A stretch of 64,000 nt of DNA, taken from the NCBI GenBank assembly GCA_015501585.1, contig JADNRY010000139.1, positions 1 to 64,000 of the forward strand. The letters run 5' to 3'. The notes beneath the pieces are model-generated. The model did not search any database, was not told where the DNA came from, and was given only the letters and a program-made list of their open reading frames with translations. How positions within the stretch are numbered: position 1 is the stretch's first letter; each line of letters begins with the position of its first letter. Shown in pieces: positions 21,108 through 32,417 of the stretch. This stretch comes from Rhodocollybia butyracea (taxonomy: Eukaryota; Basidiomycota; Agaricomycetes; Agaricales; Omphalotaceae). Both the position numbers and the translations under genes were made by a program.

Positions 21108-22627
21108 ATGTCAATGCTCGTCGAGCTCCCCGACGATGTTCTGTTCAACGTGATAAAGTTCTTGGCCGCCCCAGACATATTTACCACGCGAAAAGTAAGT
21201 TCATTCACAAGTTTTGTCAAACACATGAGCCAAATTCGATGGCACAGACCTGTAAACGATTTCAGGCAATCACGATGGTTCGTAATGTTTGGACTACGGC
21301 GTATAAAACCTCTTCTGGTGGGTTTTTTCCAATCGTCGACCTGGCCTCTCAGACCACGGTGGATCTCGAACAACTTGTGCTGCGGGCTCATCAAATGGAT
21401 ATGTTTTGGGCAAATCCGTCACATGCGAGACGTTTTTATGAACAAAGGTGGCAGCTCGATAGTGAGACTTGTGGAATTGACATATCGGATATAGTAGACG
21501 AAGGGCTTTATCTTGGCCGCTACCTTATTCTTCACCATCCCCAGGTAATCCTTGTTTATGATCTCCAGATCAAAAACGAAGTCTTCAGATACAATGCACC
21601 TGTAAACCATGAATTCTTGTTCCTACACAATTCATGTCACACCACCATACGGGACCGTGAAACAGACTATTTTCTTCCATTCGTTGTTTCACGCGAGACG
21701 CGGTAAGCCAAAAATCTTCTCCCATAAATTATTTGGTGCTCTGACTCTTGAGTCACAACTTCTAGCTCAGTATTGATGGTGCAGATCAGTCCTTTGGGAA
21801 CTATGACAATCACCGATTGCCCGGAACTTCAGTTTCTGGTCGAACATGGTGTCTATGCATATCTGTGTATGAGTAATGACCTTGCCGTTATACAACCTGA
21901 GCATGAAGAACGAGCAGTGCAAGTTATACACTTGCCCTCAAGAAAGATTTATCCTTTTTCTTTGAAGCCTACGGTCAGTTGTACGTGTTCTAACTGTCTT
22001 CAGACGTTATTTGAACATACTCAAATGTAGGATGCTCCCCCGGACATATCTTTCAGTTCTGCGCTCTTCATACCTGGGGGATATGTTCTGTTGAGCTTCA
22101 GGACTTCCGGCTCATCAGTTAACCATTTCTTTGCCCTTTACCGCCTACATGACCATATTAATCAATCTGCCGGTACTCCTCTTTACCCAACGCATCAAGG
22201 TCACTTTGAAGTAGATTTCATGCGACTTCATCTGCTCTGCTCGGAAACATCAACGACCGGGTCTCTTTGGTTCATGGCATGCTTGCGCGCGCGGTATAAT
22301 ATGTTCTACCTGGTTCACATTACACTTCACGGTGATGGACGCCTGGCTTTTGACATGGGCGACAATGTCCCTAACGTCCTATGGGGTTTACACCTGACTG
22401 TAAACTCTAGCGGAAGGGCCCGTGGCTTTGCTCAAGGAAAAGTTAATACCCATGGTCCCTGGATGCTCTGTGATGTTCATGTCAATTCCAAGGGAGAGCC
22501 TCTTATTCACATCTCAACATTGAATATTCTGGGGAACGACAATTTTATTGGGGATTTGGATGTTTTCCGAGGCGTATTGGTCAGTTACGGCAGAAACAAG
22601 ATCGATATCCGGCGTTTGGTTGTCTAG
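21108..22627 (+). CDS. F-box protein
   Basis: Four exons (21108-21194, 21248-21702, 21766-21973, 22031-22627) join in frame to 448 aa. The N-terminus is an F-box: VELPDDVLFNVIKFLAAPDI, then the intron, then TCKRFQAI, the usual L-P-x-x-[ILV]...C-[KR]-x-[FW] pattern. The rest is a beta-rich region without a recognised repeat, as is common in the large agaricomycete F-box families. Such proteins recruit substrates to SCF ubiquitin ligases through Skp1. The substrate is unknown. No disabling change was seen. Confidence 0.85.
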
Positions 22628-23895
22628 CTGATGTGGTACACATCGTCAGTATGCTCTATCAATATACACAACATGCGCTTATCTGATTCTATTAAGCTTG
22701 GTTTGCAGGTTGACGTGACCCAGAGTTTGGATCAGTCTTGTTGTTATTGGAGTAAGTCGTGAATAAACAATTATCTTGGGTGAGACGTACACAGTTCAAT
22801 TTGAATTGAGTACCAGTCCCGTACATGGCTTGAAGGCTGTATTGAGTGCTGCTGGATGCAGGCGTTGGTCCAAGACTTGAAACTAGGGCTTACACTTCTC
22901 ATTACATATCCATATCAATACGAATTATTTGTAGCTTCTTATACGTTTCACAACGCAGATATTTCAAAGTTCCTGCCAGCATTACCCTCTACTGTTTCTT
23001 AGCATACGGTCTTCTAGTTTCTAAGCTCTCCAGCTCGCTCTTCTTATATCTATTTTAGGTTGTCAGCCTACGCGCGGGGCCACCGAAAGCCCAGCCAAGC
23101 TTCTGGGTATGACATTGGACTCACTTCCTATTATTACAAGTAAGCCTTTGGCCCTTTGTTCAACCGTTGTTTAGAAGTGGAGTCCCATACCCCCTGATCT
23201 TATGAGTAACAGTTCATTTTGGGCTGGCGTGGCGCATGGCAGAACAGTCAGTCGAGATTATGCAGTACTTCAACAGCTTCTTGTCGATATTTTGCTATCA
23301 TCTGTTCCAACTTGGGCTTCTTGATTATTTCAGTTCATTTGACATTTGGCACTGTTGGCAGACCGAGATATTGGTTCTGTGACCTGCTGTAATGTTTCTG
23401 TTTCATTCATTGCACTGTTAAGTTCAGGAGTCCACCCAGCCTTGGAAACCCCGAGCCACACATTGCTATCGCATACTATCTACCCTAGTATCTCAGAGTT
23501 CCAGAGCTCGTACTATAAATACCGTATTTATAGTACGAGCTCTGGAACTCTGATCTGCATAAGCCATGACACGGGACTTCCCCGAACAGATTGACCAATG
23601 ATTGACTACCTATTCTGAGCAACCGGCTATGTCCATGATTAGTATTATACCAAAAGGGAGCCAGTTATAGATCTGTTCACAGCTTCATACACATGCTTTG
23701 GCAATAGTAAGTATGCCAACTCTCAGGCAGAGATCTTCGTGATGGAAACTCATGATGAAGCGGGCACTTGTGACACTGCGCCCTCAGACTTCGATAATCA
23801 TACCTTATAAGGCATCACTCTCAAGTCTGTCCTCTACTTAAACGTGGGTTTTGGGACTGCTTTTTCCCTGCCCTGATCCTTCCTCACGACTTGAC
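22628..23895. other. Intergenic region; left part of a duplicated block and a perfect palindrome
   Basis: From about 23160 the sequence is duplicated at about 52378. It holds the palindrome at 23494-23552 and no supported gene. Confidence 0.6.
23494..23552. repeat. 59-bp palindrome (29-bp arms, 1-nt centre)
   Basis: The arms 23494-23522 and 23524-23552 are exact reverse complements around a single C at 23523, starting CAGAGTTCCAGAGCTCGTAC. The paralogous position near 52700 has only a remnant of one arm. Confidence 0.97.
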
Positions 23896-25498
23896 ATGTC
23901 AGATCCATCCTGTATCCCTTCAACAACGCGAGTCCCAAGCCTCGATAAAACCTATGGAGCAATGTTGGTAGGAAGTAGGTATCCATTCATGAAGTTCATC
24001 AACAATTGTTGAATGTTCTTGCAGTTTTTTTTCTCTATGTTGTAATGCTCTTCGTGTTCGGGTTACACTAATAGTTGCTGACAGCCTGCATGGTCTAGTC
24101 TACAGGGTGTTCTGACACTACAAACGGTCACATATTATGATTCGTATCCCAAAGATCAGGCCTGGACAAAACTAGTTGTGAGTAATACATATGCCCCCTC
24201 CTTGAAGGCAACTTTTTGAAAGGAATATTGAGGTCGCTACAGTTTGGTGAACTACACCGTTAATTCCAAAGCCAAAGTACCTGTACTCAACGATATTGCA
24301 GGTGCTTTGATACGTTCCAGTTAATCCTTATTGCGCAGTCAGCATATCACTACTTAATCAGCAACTGGGGAATTCCCTCGGCATTATTGGTGTCAACCTG
24401 GGAGCTCGATCTGAATGTTACGTTCATTGGCCTGTCCACATTTGTCTGTCAGCTCTTCTTCTTGAGGAGGTAACGTGTCGTGCTTCTTTGAAGAGCCTTG
24501 ATTACCAGCGAAGTTGTATAGAATCTGGGTATTCAGTGGGAAGAAAATGAAACACATAATCATAGTTGGGTTGTTGGGTGCGCTCTGTGCAGTGACGCTT
24601 ATTGTCGATGTTGTCGCCATGGTCAGCGTACTCAAAAATAGCTCTGTCGCTGAGTTTGGCTCGCAAAAGGTCACAATCCTTGTGGCATTTATCTCGGGGG
24701 CGGTGGGTAAGTCAATCGCACTTCAACTACAACTCATTGCTAACAGAACTTGAAGCCGATGTGTCTATTGCACTGCTACTATCATATTATATTCGGCGCA
24801 ATAAAGGCGGCTTCAAAAAGTAAACCTTTTAAGACTCTTATGCTTGCATATTCTAATCGTGACGGTATAACTTTTAGGACTGACTCTATTATTACCCTCA
24901 TAATCAGGTATACAATCACAACAGGCGTTGTTACCAGGTGGGTATGAACATAGGTATATCACTACGGCTTGTTCATGGGAATCTACTACAGCTTATTGGG
25001 TATTTTCACACTTGTCGCTGTTCGTTATTATACTCGTTTGACTTGGGGGCGTACTCATAAAAGACTCCACGTTTCAGTATTTTCTATCGCCCGATGGGCT
25101 CATTTTTATTGTGCGTACATACCCTTTCAACAAGGAATCAATTTGACAGTCTATCGATTAGGGCATGCATTTTTGCCTGGGACGCTTGTACACCAATGCA
25201 CTTCTTGCTACGTTAGTGTCCCGTTAATCTTCTACGGAATAGCCTGATAGTGGATCTTTGCAGATTAAACTCTCGATCAAAACTGCGAGCTTCACTTGAT
25301 GAGACAACTAATCTGCAATTTGACACTGATCCATGGAGAAATGAAAGTTTGTCGATGGGCCCCATGTCGAATTTAACCAGAACAGTGAGCGAAAATCGCA
25401 TTCAAAATTCGTTGGCGGTGTTACAGATAGAACTAAATCGTCTCCCTAATTTTCACACAGGCAACAAAAAATCAGAGTCTGTATGTGAATGTCCATAA
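23896..25498 (+). CDS. DUF6534-type seven-helix membrane protein (duplicated-block copy A)
   Basis: It starts MSDPSCIPSTTR. Confident exons are 23896-23971, 24025-24038, 24106-24177, 24233-24246 (14 nt), 24302-24469, 24522-24706, 24747-24819 and 24878-24937. Further exons lie around 24990-25230, and the final exon runs from 25262 to 25498. Readable segments include DKTYGAMLVG, FFLYGVLTLQTVTYYDSYPK, CFDTFQLILIAQSAYHYLIS, RIWVFSGKKMKHIIIVGLLG, LEADVSIALLLSYYIRRNKG and TDSIITLIIRYTITTGVVTR. The family hallmark LYTNALLATLNSR is followed by a long serine/asparagine-rich cytoplasmic tail. It is homologous to the gene at 17868-19758 and to copy B at 53123. The exons at 24990-25230 are not fully resolved. 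Confidence 0.8.
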
Positions 25499-28400
25499 AG
25501 CTACCGAGGTGGTGGAGGACTCTGGAGATATTTACAACTCGAAGGGGAAAACACTAGATAGCCGCGGAGTTACAGACGATGGGATCTGAGTATTCTTCAC
25601 CCTTCCACTTGGCACTGGTTCTGTGTGACTACCTCGGATTGCCGAGAGCTAGAAAAGAAAAAAAACTGGGGTTCGGTTGGTTGATCCATTGGTAGGGAGG
25701 AAAAGAATGAAGCTATCTATGTGTGACGTACCCTTGTCGAACCAAGAAATGTCCGGCGTGAGGCCCGAAGTCTCGCCTCAAGTCCACCACCTACACATGG
25801 CTTGTCCCTCGTCTCCTCTTTGATCTCCCTCCTATCATGCTCTCAATCAAATCGTACATGTACGCCAAATTTTACTCCCTGTACTCCGTTCAATGGCTCC
25901 GAATATCGATTGAATCTTTTGTGTTCCATCAACTCTATTTCCGAGATGCTCCTTCACGTAGCATGACCTGGCATGGCCGGAGATAGATACAGAAGTAGCA
26001 GCGGTTTTCTCCTGTACTATGTAGTCAACTTATCACTGAGCACTTGGGACGTTACCTGGGAAACCAGGCCGGGGAACAGCAATAGGGCTCTGACCTTACA
26101 TTGAAAGAATATAGAAGTAAGCGTAGCGACTAACGGGACACAATCTGAAAAGCACTTGATCACCACATAGCTGTCGTTCAAGCGAGTCCAGTCAATGTCC
26201 GAATTTACTGAAACCGGAGTTGACTAATAATGAGTCAATACTGTGTGGAAGGGTCTTTGCAGCTTCCATGGTAATGTGCAGCATTATCCCAAGTTGTGTT
26301 GAGAAGATAAGTAATGAATGTATGTGATAGTGTTAAGTGGTAAAATATTAATGATAGTAGTGGTTGTTAATAAATGAAAAAAGAGTGTGTATATGCCTAT
26401 AGTGTAGAATCGGGTCATAACAGGTACTTAGTGCCTTAGTTCGGCAAAGTGCCACTTGACCAGTTGACTACTGATGTAGTACCTACAGCACGTTATACCC
26501 TTCCCTACAGTGTACACTCCCAGTCTCTGACCACAGTACGCAACTAAGTCACATAGCACTTTGATCGGGGGGAGTCCAGATGGAGCACCTCTGTAGATGA
26601 ACGTGAATCTCAGTTGCTTGTATAATGGTACAACTAAATACTATACCTGTAGATGAACATGTTGGATTTGGGATTTGTCATTCCAAGCTTGTAATCTTAC
26701 GTAGGTATAAAACTGTAGTCAGCGGATGCTTCTGCATCCATTTGTCTCTCTCTTCTGACTGTCACAGAGAGGACAACCGGAATACACTTGTTGCCGCCTT
26801 TTTACCCTCAGGAGCCTATCACAACAGAACATGAGTCTACCATTGAAGTACAATAGGTAGTAAGTATAAATAAAGTACCAGAAAGAACGGAGAGCTCACC
26901 TCAGTCATTTGTATAATGACAGAGGGAGGGAAAAACTACAAACTGGCTAATATAAATGTATCAAAGTCTCATATGTATGCGTAAGCATAGAGCAGTGATA
27001 GACACGATATAAACGAGAATAGTATGGCCAAAGCATGAGATACTGATCATACAGGATAATACAAGCATAATACTCCAACACAACCTCCAATCAAGTCTCC
27101 AATAAGAGCTACCTTGATCTCTAGACCCAGGCCTAGACCCAGGCTGAGGCTTCCTCTATGCAAGATTGTGATCTATAGAATCTAGATCATATTCAAAGAA
27201 GTCATTCTTGAATGAATCTAGCACTTTCTCACTCCTGCGATGAGACAACTGTGTTGCAATGCCAAAGGCATGACTGGCTCATCGAGCCCTAGGAAGCTGT
27301 AGGTACAAGGAGGACATTATCTTTTTAGTTAATTTGTACCATTCTCATCTCTGTTGACACCACGGTCCAGGGTGTTTTTCCATTTCTGGAAAATGACTGG
27401 GAAAAGTTCGTGGAAATTCTACCTTTCGCGGTAAGTTTCACGGTCGGAAAAATACATCTATCCCAGCCGTGAAAACTTTCCGGAAATTATAACTTTCATG
27501 CCAGATTTCCTGTTTCAGATTATCTCGGCAATTGAATACCTTTCACAGCCGGCATAAATTTCCTTTCACGGTAGAAATACAGCCTGGGAAATCATCCCGA
27601 AATTGTCCCCTTTCACAAAATGTTTCCTTTATGAGTAATATATACTATCCCGGCCGTAAAAAATATTGATATAATTGCCCTTTCACGCTTGAAATTAATC
27701 AATTTTCCCGGCTGTAAAAGAAATCGGGCGATGAGTTCAATGGAAGCAGAGGATGCTCGGGTTCACAGTGGGACGTTGGGTGGACACCCGAGCCACTCAC
27801 TAAGCCATTATCCCGTAGATTTTTCGGTTGCTTTATTGTCTGTACAGGCTCAAACTATTCACTACCTTGACAACCACCTTAGGTCCTTCTACGGCGGCGC
27901 ACAAACTCACCTACAACAGCCTACAACTTCCCAGTATTCTCCCATCAGCCTCCTTACAACCTCCTTACATTGACATTACACTGTACCTATCCTACATTGT
28001 TTGGAATGGTTTCCTCACCCTCAGCTTGTGGATGGTAAAAAAGGATGGTCTGGTCAGAATTTCCAGGGTACAGTTATATGAAGTCCGGCCAAGAGTAGCT
28101 GTGGCTCAGCCTGACCAACTTGACCAAACAAGCCAACCAAGCTAAAGCCTCATTCGCACCGCCCCCTCCACTCTGGACATAATCGACCTGAAGTTTGATT
28201 CTACGTGTTGGTGCAACACATCCCGGCAGATGGTCCATCAAGGTTATACGTCACATTTCTCTGTCCTTGGAGATGCACACAGCTTCAGGTTTTGTCTCTT
28301 GAGGTGACCAAGAGGATGATGCTGATGTTGTATTCTAGGAGTCACCCTGAGGCAGCGGTGACTCCCTAAAGGATTTTAGATCTAATGAACTAGGGTACCA

Positions 28401-29515
28401 AGTAGTGCAAGAGGGCGACAAAGGAAATTTACACACGGTGAGCCTCCTCACATCCTCCTCACATCTCATGCCTCCCCGCATTTTCCATACATTTTCCATT
28501 GAACCTGGCTTTACAATCATGTATCAGCGAAGGAAATTAACACACGGTAAGCTCACACCCCACGCCTCCCCGCATTTTCCATTGAATCTGGCTCGCAGAA
28601 TGGGATGTTTTATGGTTCAAAGGCTTGGAGTCCTCATTTTCAGTTTCTAGTGTCCTGGGCCTTTCTCCCAAATAAACAAAGATGCCTTCCATGAAGAATG
28701 CCTAGCTGCCCTAGCAGCTACGGTAGGCGAGGCGTCCACGGTTCAATTTTGAATTGAGTATTGGTCCAGCCGATGTGCCACTAATCAACAGTCATTTTGT
28801 TCACCTAGGAAGGGATTTAGGCAGACACAGGGAGCCATCCTGAAGACTGCCAGCAACAACTCCCTAGGATAGATTACTAGTTAGTAGGGCGAAGGTGGGT
28901 GTAGTCTTGAGAACCAGACTCTGAAATACCTACGCACTGTGTAATTATTAGAAAAGAGAGGAAATTTCTGAGTGGTAATTATTTGTCTGAGATAAGCTGC
29001 AGGCATGTTGGGCAAGAGGGAAGACTTGATCCCACTAGAGAGGCTCTCAAACCAGCCGGTTCAGTTGTAACATATAAATACCCCCAGTAGTTACTCTGGG
29101 GAATAATTTACTAAGGCCAGTAAGCTACTGTACTGCCAGTACTGGGGGAATAAAAATATCAACTTGGTAGTCAGCTGGTACGCATTTGATAAGGTCATGT
29201 GACTCGTCGATTGCAGATTTGGGTGGCTGCACAAAAATGGGTGGTTTACAGGCCAAATATGGATATTTCTGGGATGGTAGCTAGCCCAAAAAAGACTATA
29301 TATAATATATTAATATTTGAGCACTACTCCGAGGTGGATTAAGGTAGACGACACTAGGAACTACTACGCTTAAGTAATCAATCACGTGTTAGTTATGTTA
29401 CTGCAAAATTCGTGATTTTGAAAAGTAAAGAAATGGCCAGTGCCAGCGCATCACAAGTATCGTTGAGAGTAGATAGAATTATGATGAATTATGATGTTCT
29501 AAAGTATATGAAGCA
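25499..29515. other. Gene-poor region
   Basis: The first 700 bp belong to the duplicated block. The remainder is AT-rich, with a cluster of CCTTTCACGG-like motifs (27370-27715) and direct repeats such as GAAATTAACACACGG near 28430-28560. No ORF has recognisable features. Confidence 0.5.
27370..27720. repeat. Dispersed CCTTTCACGG / CCCGGCYGTRAAA motif cluster
   Basis: At least eight variants of TTTCACGG and CCGGCCGTGAAA-type words occur in both orientations within 350 bp, irregularly spaced. They resemble subterminal repeats of a DNA transposon, but no transposase was found next to them. Confidence 0.5.
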
Positions 29516-31665
29516 TTAAGGAAGAGCCTCCCAAGCTGCTCTAATCATATCTGGGGGCAGAGCATGGTGCCCATGATAACGACGGTTGATGTATGCTGCC
29601 TGTGCACCATTGAGACCCTCGGAATAGGCATGGATGAAGCGAGCAGAGCGGTTGGCATATCTATAAACTATAATGAAAAGCTGGAAAAGATATAATAGAT
29701 AGTAACACACCTAAGAATCTGAATATCTGGGACAGCATCCAGACATTCCTTCACGTTGGCTCGCATCTCCTCCATTTTCTCGGTTTTGGGTGACATGCGG
29801 TACCTGTACTTCCAGCGCCGCAGTACATCTCTATGAAGTTGAGCTCACAATGATATTTGGGATAAAAATCACATAGATGGCCCTGGGATTCAACAAGTTC
29901 CTGCAGTTGCGACTTCTGAGCAACAAAGTCAGGTTGAAGAAAAAGGACTCGGCGGCAACAGCAATTAATGGCATTGTCTTTGCATTTGCTTGTGCAAGCA
30001 GCACGAAGGCCTCCAACAGGGTATAGATTGCGTTCTGTAAGGATTTGTTGAGTTCCTTTGAACCAGCCAGGCATTGTGGGATGGTCATTGGGAAAGTAAA
30101 GCGGTTGAGGTGTGCCATCAGCAAATCGCGCGTCTCGCATCTTTGGTCCATTTGGATGATGTGTCCAGCCTTTGTTGGGGTTTTTTGGCATCTTTTGAGC
30201 AGAGAGAGCATCGGGAGCTCGCTTTTGGTGACCAGGAGCATTGTCAAACATGAACAATGCAGTCATCATGCCATGGGTTTTGTTATTAAAGATGTCAATG
30301 GCTTTCTGGGTTTCTTTCAGTAGATTATCGCCATCAAAGTACCCATCGCGGTTCTTTCTAGCTTCAAAGAATAATCGTGCTTCACTAAAAATTTAATTAG
30401 TATCTTGGGCAATCTGTGATGATTTGAGTACGCACTCGCCTTCATCTCTCAACAAACCCCAGTCTGGTGTCAAGTAAGCAGAGACCATTATCGATGGACC
30501 ATCTCCTTTTCTCTCTGGCGTGGGTCCTTGGGTTGAATTGGTCCAAACAGATTTGCGGCGGTCATGAGCATAAAATGTAGATTCATTGTGAGTGACAAGA
30601 ATGAGACGAAAACGTGGACCTTGTGGCACCGGGAAGCCTTTGGGAAAAGATGGGTTCCCATTGTTGTCATATGTCACCATTCTTTTTTCATACTCCTTCC
30701 ATCTTTTCAGAAATTCCTTCCGATATGCAACCACATCCTGGCGTTCATGTCCATCAATGTACATCCCCTTCTGCTTCATCCCATACCGCCAATCAAGCTT
30801 CTTAAGCCAACGCTGGGCCGTGCGAAGTGAAATCTCCACTGGCTTTCCATTCTTTGCAACTTTGGCCTGTGTCTCGGGTGTGGCAACAAATTCAACAACA
30901 TCTCTTGCAAAGATATAGCCTTTCTTTGCTTTTTCAAGCAGAAAGACTTTCAATTCAGATGAGAAATCTTCATCATCCAGCATCAAGGAATGGAAATGGG
31001 AATATCCAGGAGTTGGTAACTCTCCAAGACTGAGGAAGCGATGGAGCCAGGTGCGTATTCTTTGGGCATGTGAGACACTCTTTCCCTGACTGCGAGCCGC
31101 CAGGAACGATGCTTGTTTCCAGGTAAATCTTGTGTACTGGTCCAGATAGAGATTGAGAGCACCGAGCTCGCATTGCAGAAATTCGGGTATGCAGCACAAC
31201 TCCAATCTTTTTGTCTCTAGATCTCAAAGTGAGCACTTCAGCTGCTTTATGAAGTGCAGGCCAGTCCTTGTAATGCAGTGCATTCAAGGCGGCATCTGAT
31301 TTTGTTGGGATTTCAGCGTGATTCTCCAAGTCTTTCAGCTCATTGAATAGTGCATTTAAACAAGCACAAGCTTCTGCTGGGTCTGCAAGCTTCTCCCAGT
31401 CAACAGTCTAACAGTCTTTGGTGAGTGATTTTTGCATGACAGAATGTTCACAGACAAACCTCATTTTGTTCAGGTATTTTTGGCTAGGAATCTCTTTGAT
31501 GTCTGGCCCGGATTCATATTCGGATGGCATTACTTTTCCGAACCAGTTGGTAATTAGTTTACCACCTTCAGCAACAAATTTCCTGTGCTTTGCAGCATGA
31601 TGGAATTTTGTTCGAGGTGCATTGCCTTTGTATGACCCGCGTTGTCTTTTTTTTGATGCATGCAT
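29516..31665 (-). pseudogene. Mariner/IS630-type DDE transposase pseudogene
   Basis: Fragments in order on the minus strand are: an N-terminal basic region (31665-31408), a helix-turn-helix-like region (31205-30700), then the catalytic core. Core landmarks are VTHNESTFYAHDRRKSVW, GDGPSIMVSAYLTPDWGLL, FDNAPGHQKRAPDALSAQ, CCCRRVLFLQPDFVAQKSQL, YHCELNFIEM and a C-terminal ARFIHAYSEGLNGAQAAY. An intron near 30425-30380 links the first two core parts. Two lesions suggest it is dead. The conserved HDES is HNES (codon 30585-30587), losing the first catalytic Asp. A one-base deletion just after IEM (about 29815) shifts the frame before the RYRMSPK segment. The family is fungal mariner-like. No terminal inverted repeats were identified. 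Confidence 0.8.
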
Positions 31666-32417
31666 CAGGAAAATACCACCCCTACTCTAGCTATCTTAGG
31701 GAGGCTAGGGCTCCTCCAGCGACTTAAACTCCTCTAAGTTTGCCAAGACACTTGAGCTGCCAGAGACGAGGTTCACAAGGTTACTTTCACTTAGGCTTCC
31801 CTCAAGCTTACTCAAGTCACTCAAGTCACACTCAAGCCACAGTCAAGCTCATCAGGTCCACTTGAGTGGCCTGATAGAGCTGCTCAGGTAGACCTTAAAC
31901 CCACTTCAGTGAGCTGGAAGTGTTGCCAAGTTTCACTTAAGCCTAACTAAGTACACCTTAAGTTTGTTGAAGCAGAGTTGAGGTGTCCTCAAGTGTGTTC
32001 AAGTCTTCCTCCAGCTCATCCAGGCTTGTTTTTGTCTGACTTCAAGATAGTCCAAGCACAATAGAAGTAGACTTCAACATACTCCAGGTTGAATTGAAGC
32101 ATACCATAAGTCAACTTGACTGTACTTAAGCACACTTAACGAGACGTTTTTGCACACACAGTAGCACATGAAACAACCTCTTAATGATCAATAAGAATTA
32201 ATAAACCAGAATCAATAATTGTATTGCTGCAGTATTCTACTTAACTACTGTAACTACCTAAAGAAATTAAACTGCAAAACAGTAACTAAACTCATGACTA
32301 ATTTACCCCCAATAAATACAGACAAAAAGAGAGTGATAGAGTGGGTGAGAGTAGACTTATCAAATTAATTAAATGAATGAAAATGGTATATGACCAATGC
32401 CAATGTCCTCAAGATAC
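31666..32417. repeat. Subterminal array of CTCAAG / CTTGAG / CTTAAG motifs, left
   Basis: More than fifteen six-base CTCAAG, CTTGAG, TTCAAG or CTTAAG words occur in both orientations between about 31700 and 32150. A similar array lies at 42060-42380. Such arrays are typical transposase-binding ends of KDZ/CACTA-like elements. I propose, without proof, that they bound one element. Confidence 0.5.

Larger units (their letters stand above)
23160..26200 (+). repeat. Segmental duplication, copy A
   Basis: This block of about 3 kb, carrying a complete DUF6534 gene with both flanks, is clearly similar to 52378-54714 plus 60083-60800. Shared anchors include GTAACAGTTCATTTTGGGCTG upstream and CACTGAGCACTTGGGACGTT downstream. 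The copies are diverged by many substitutions and small indels. Confidence 0.85.
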
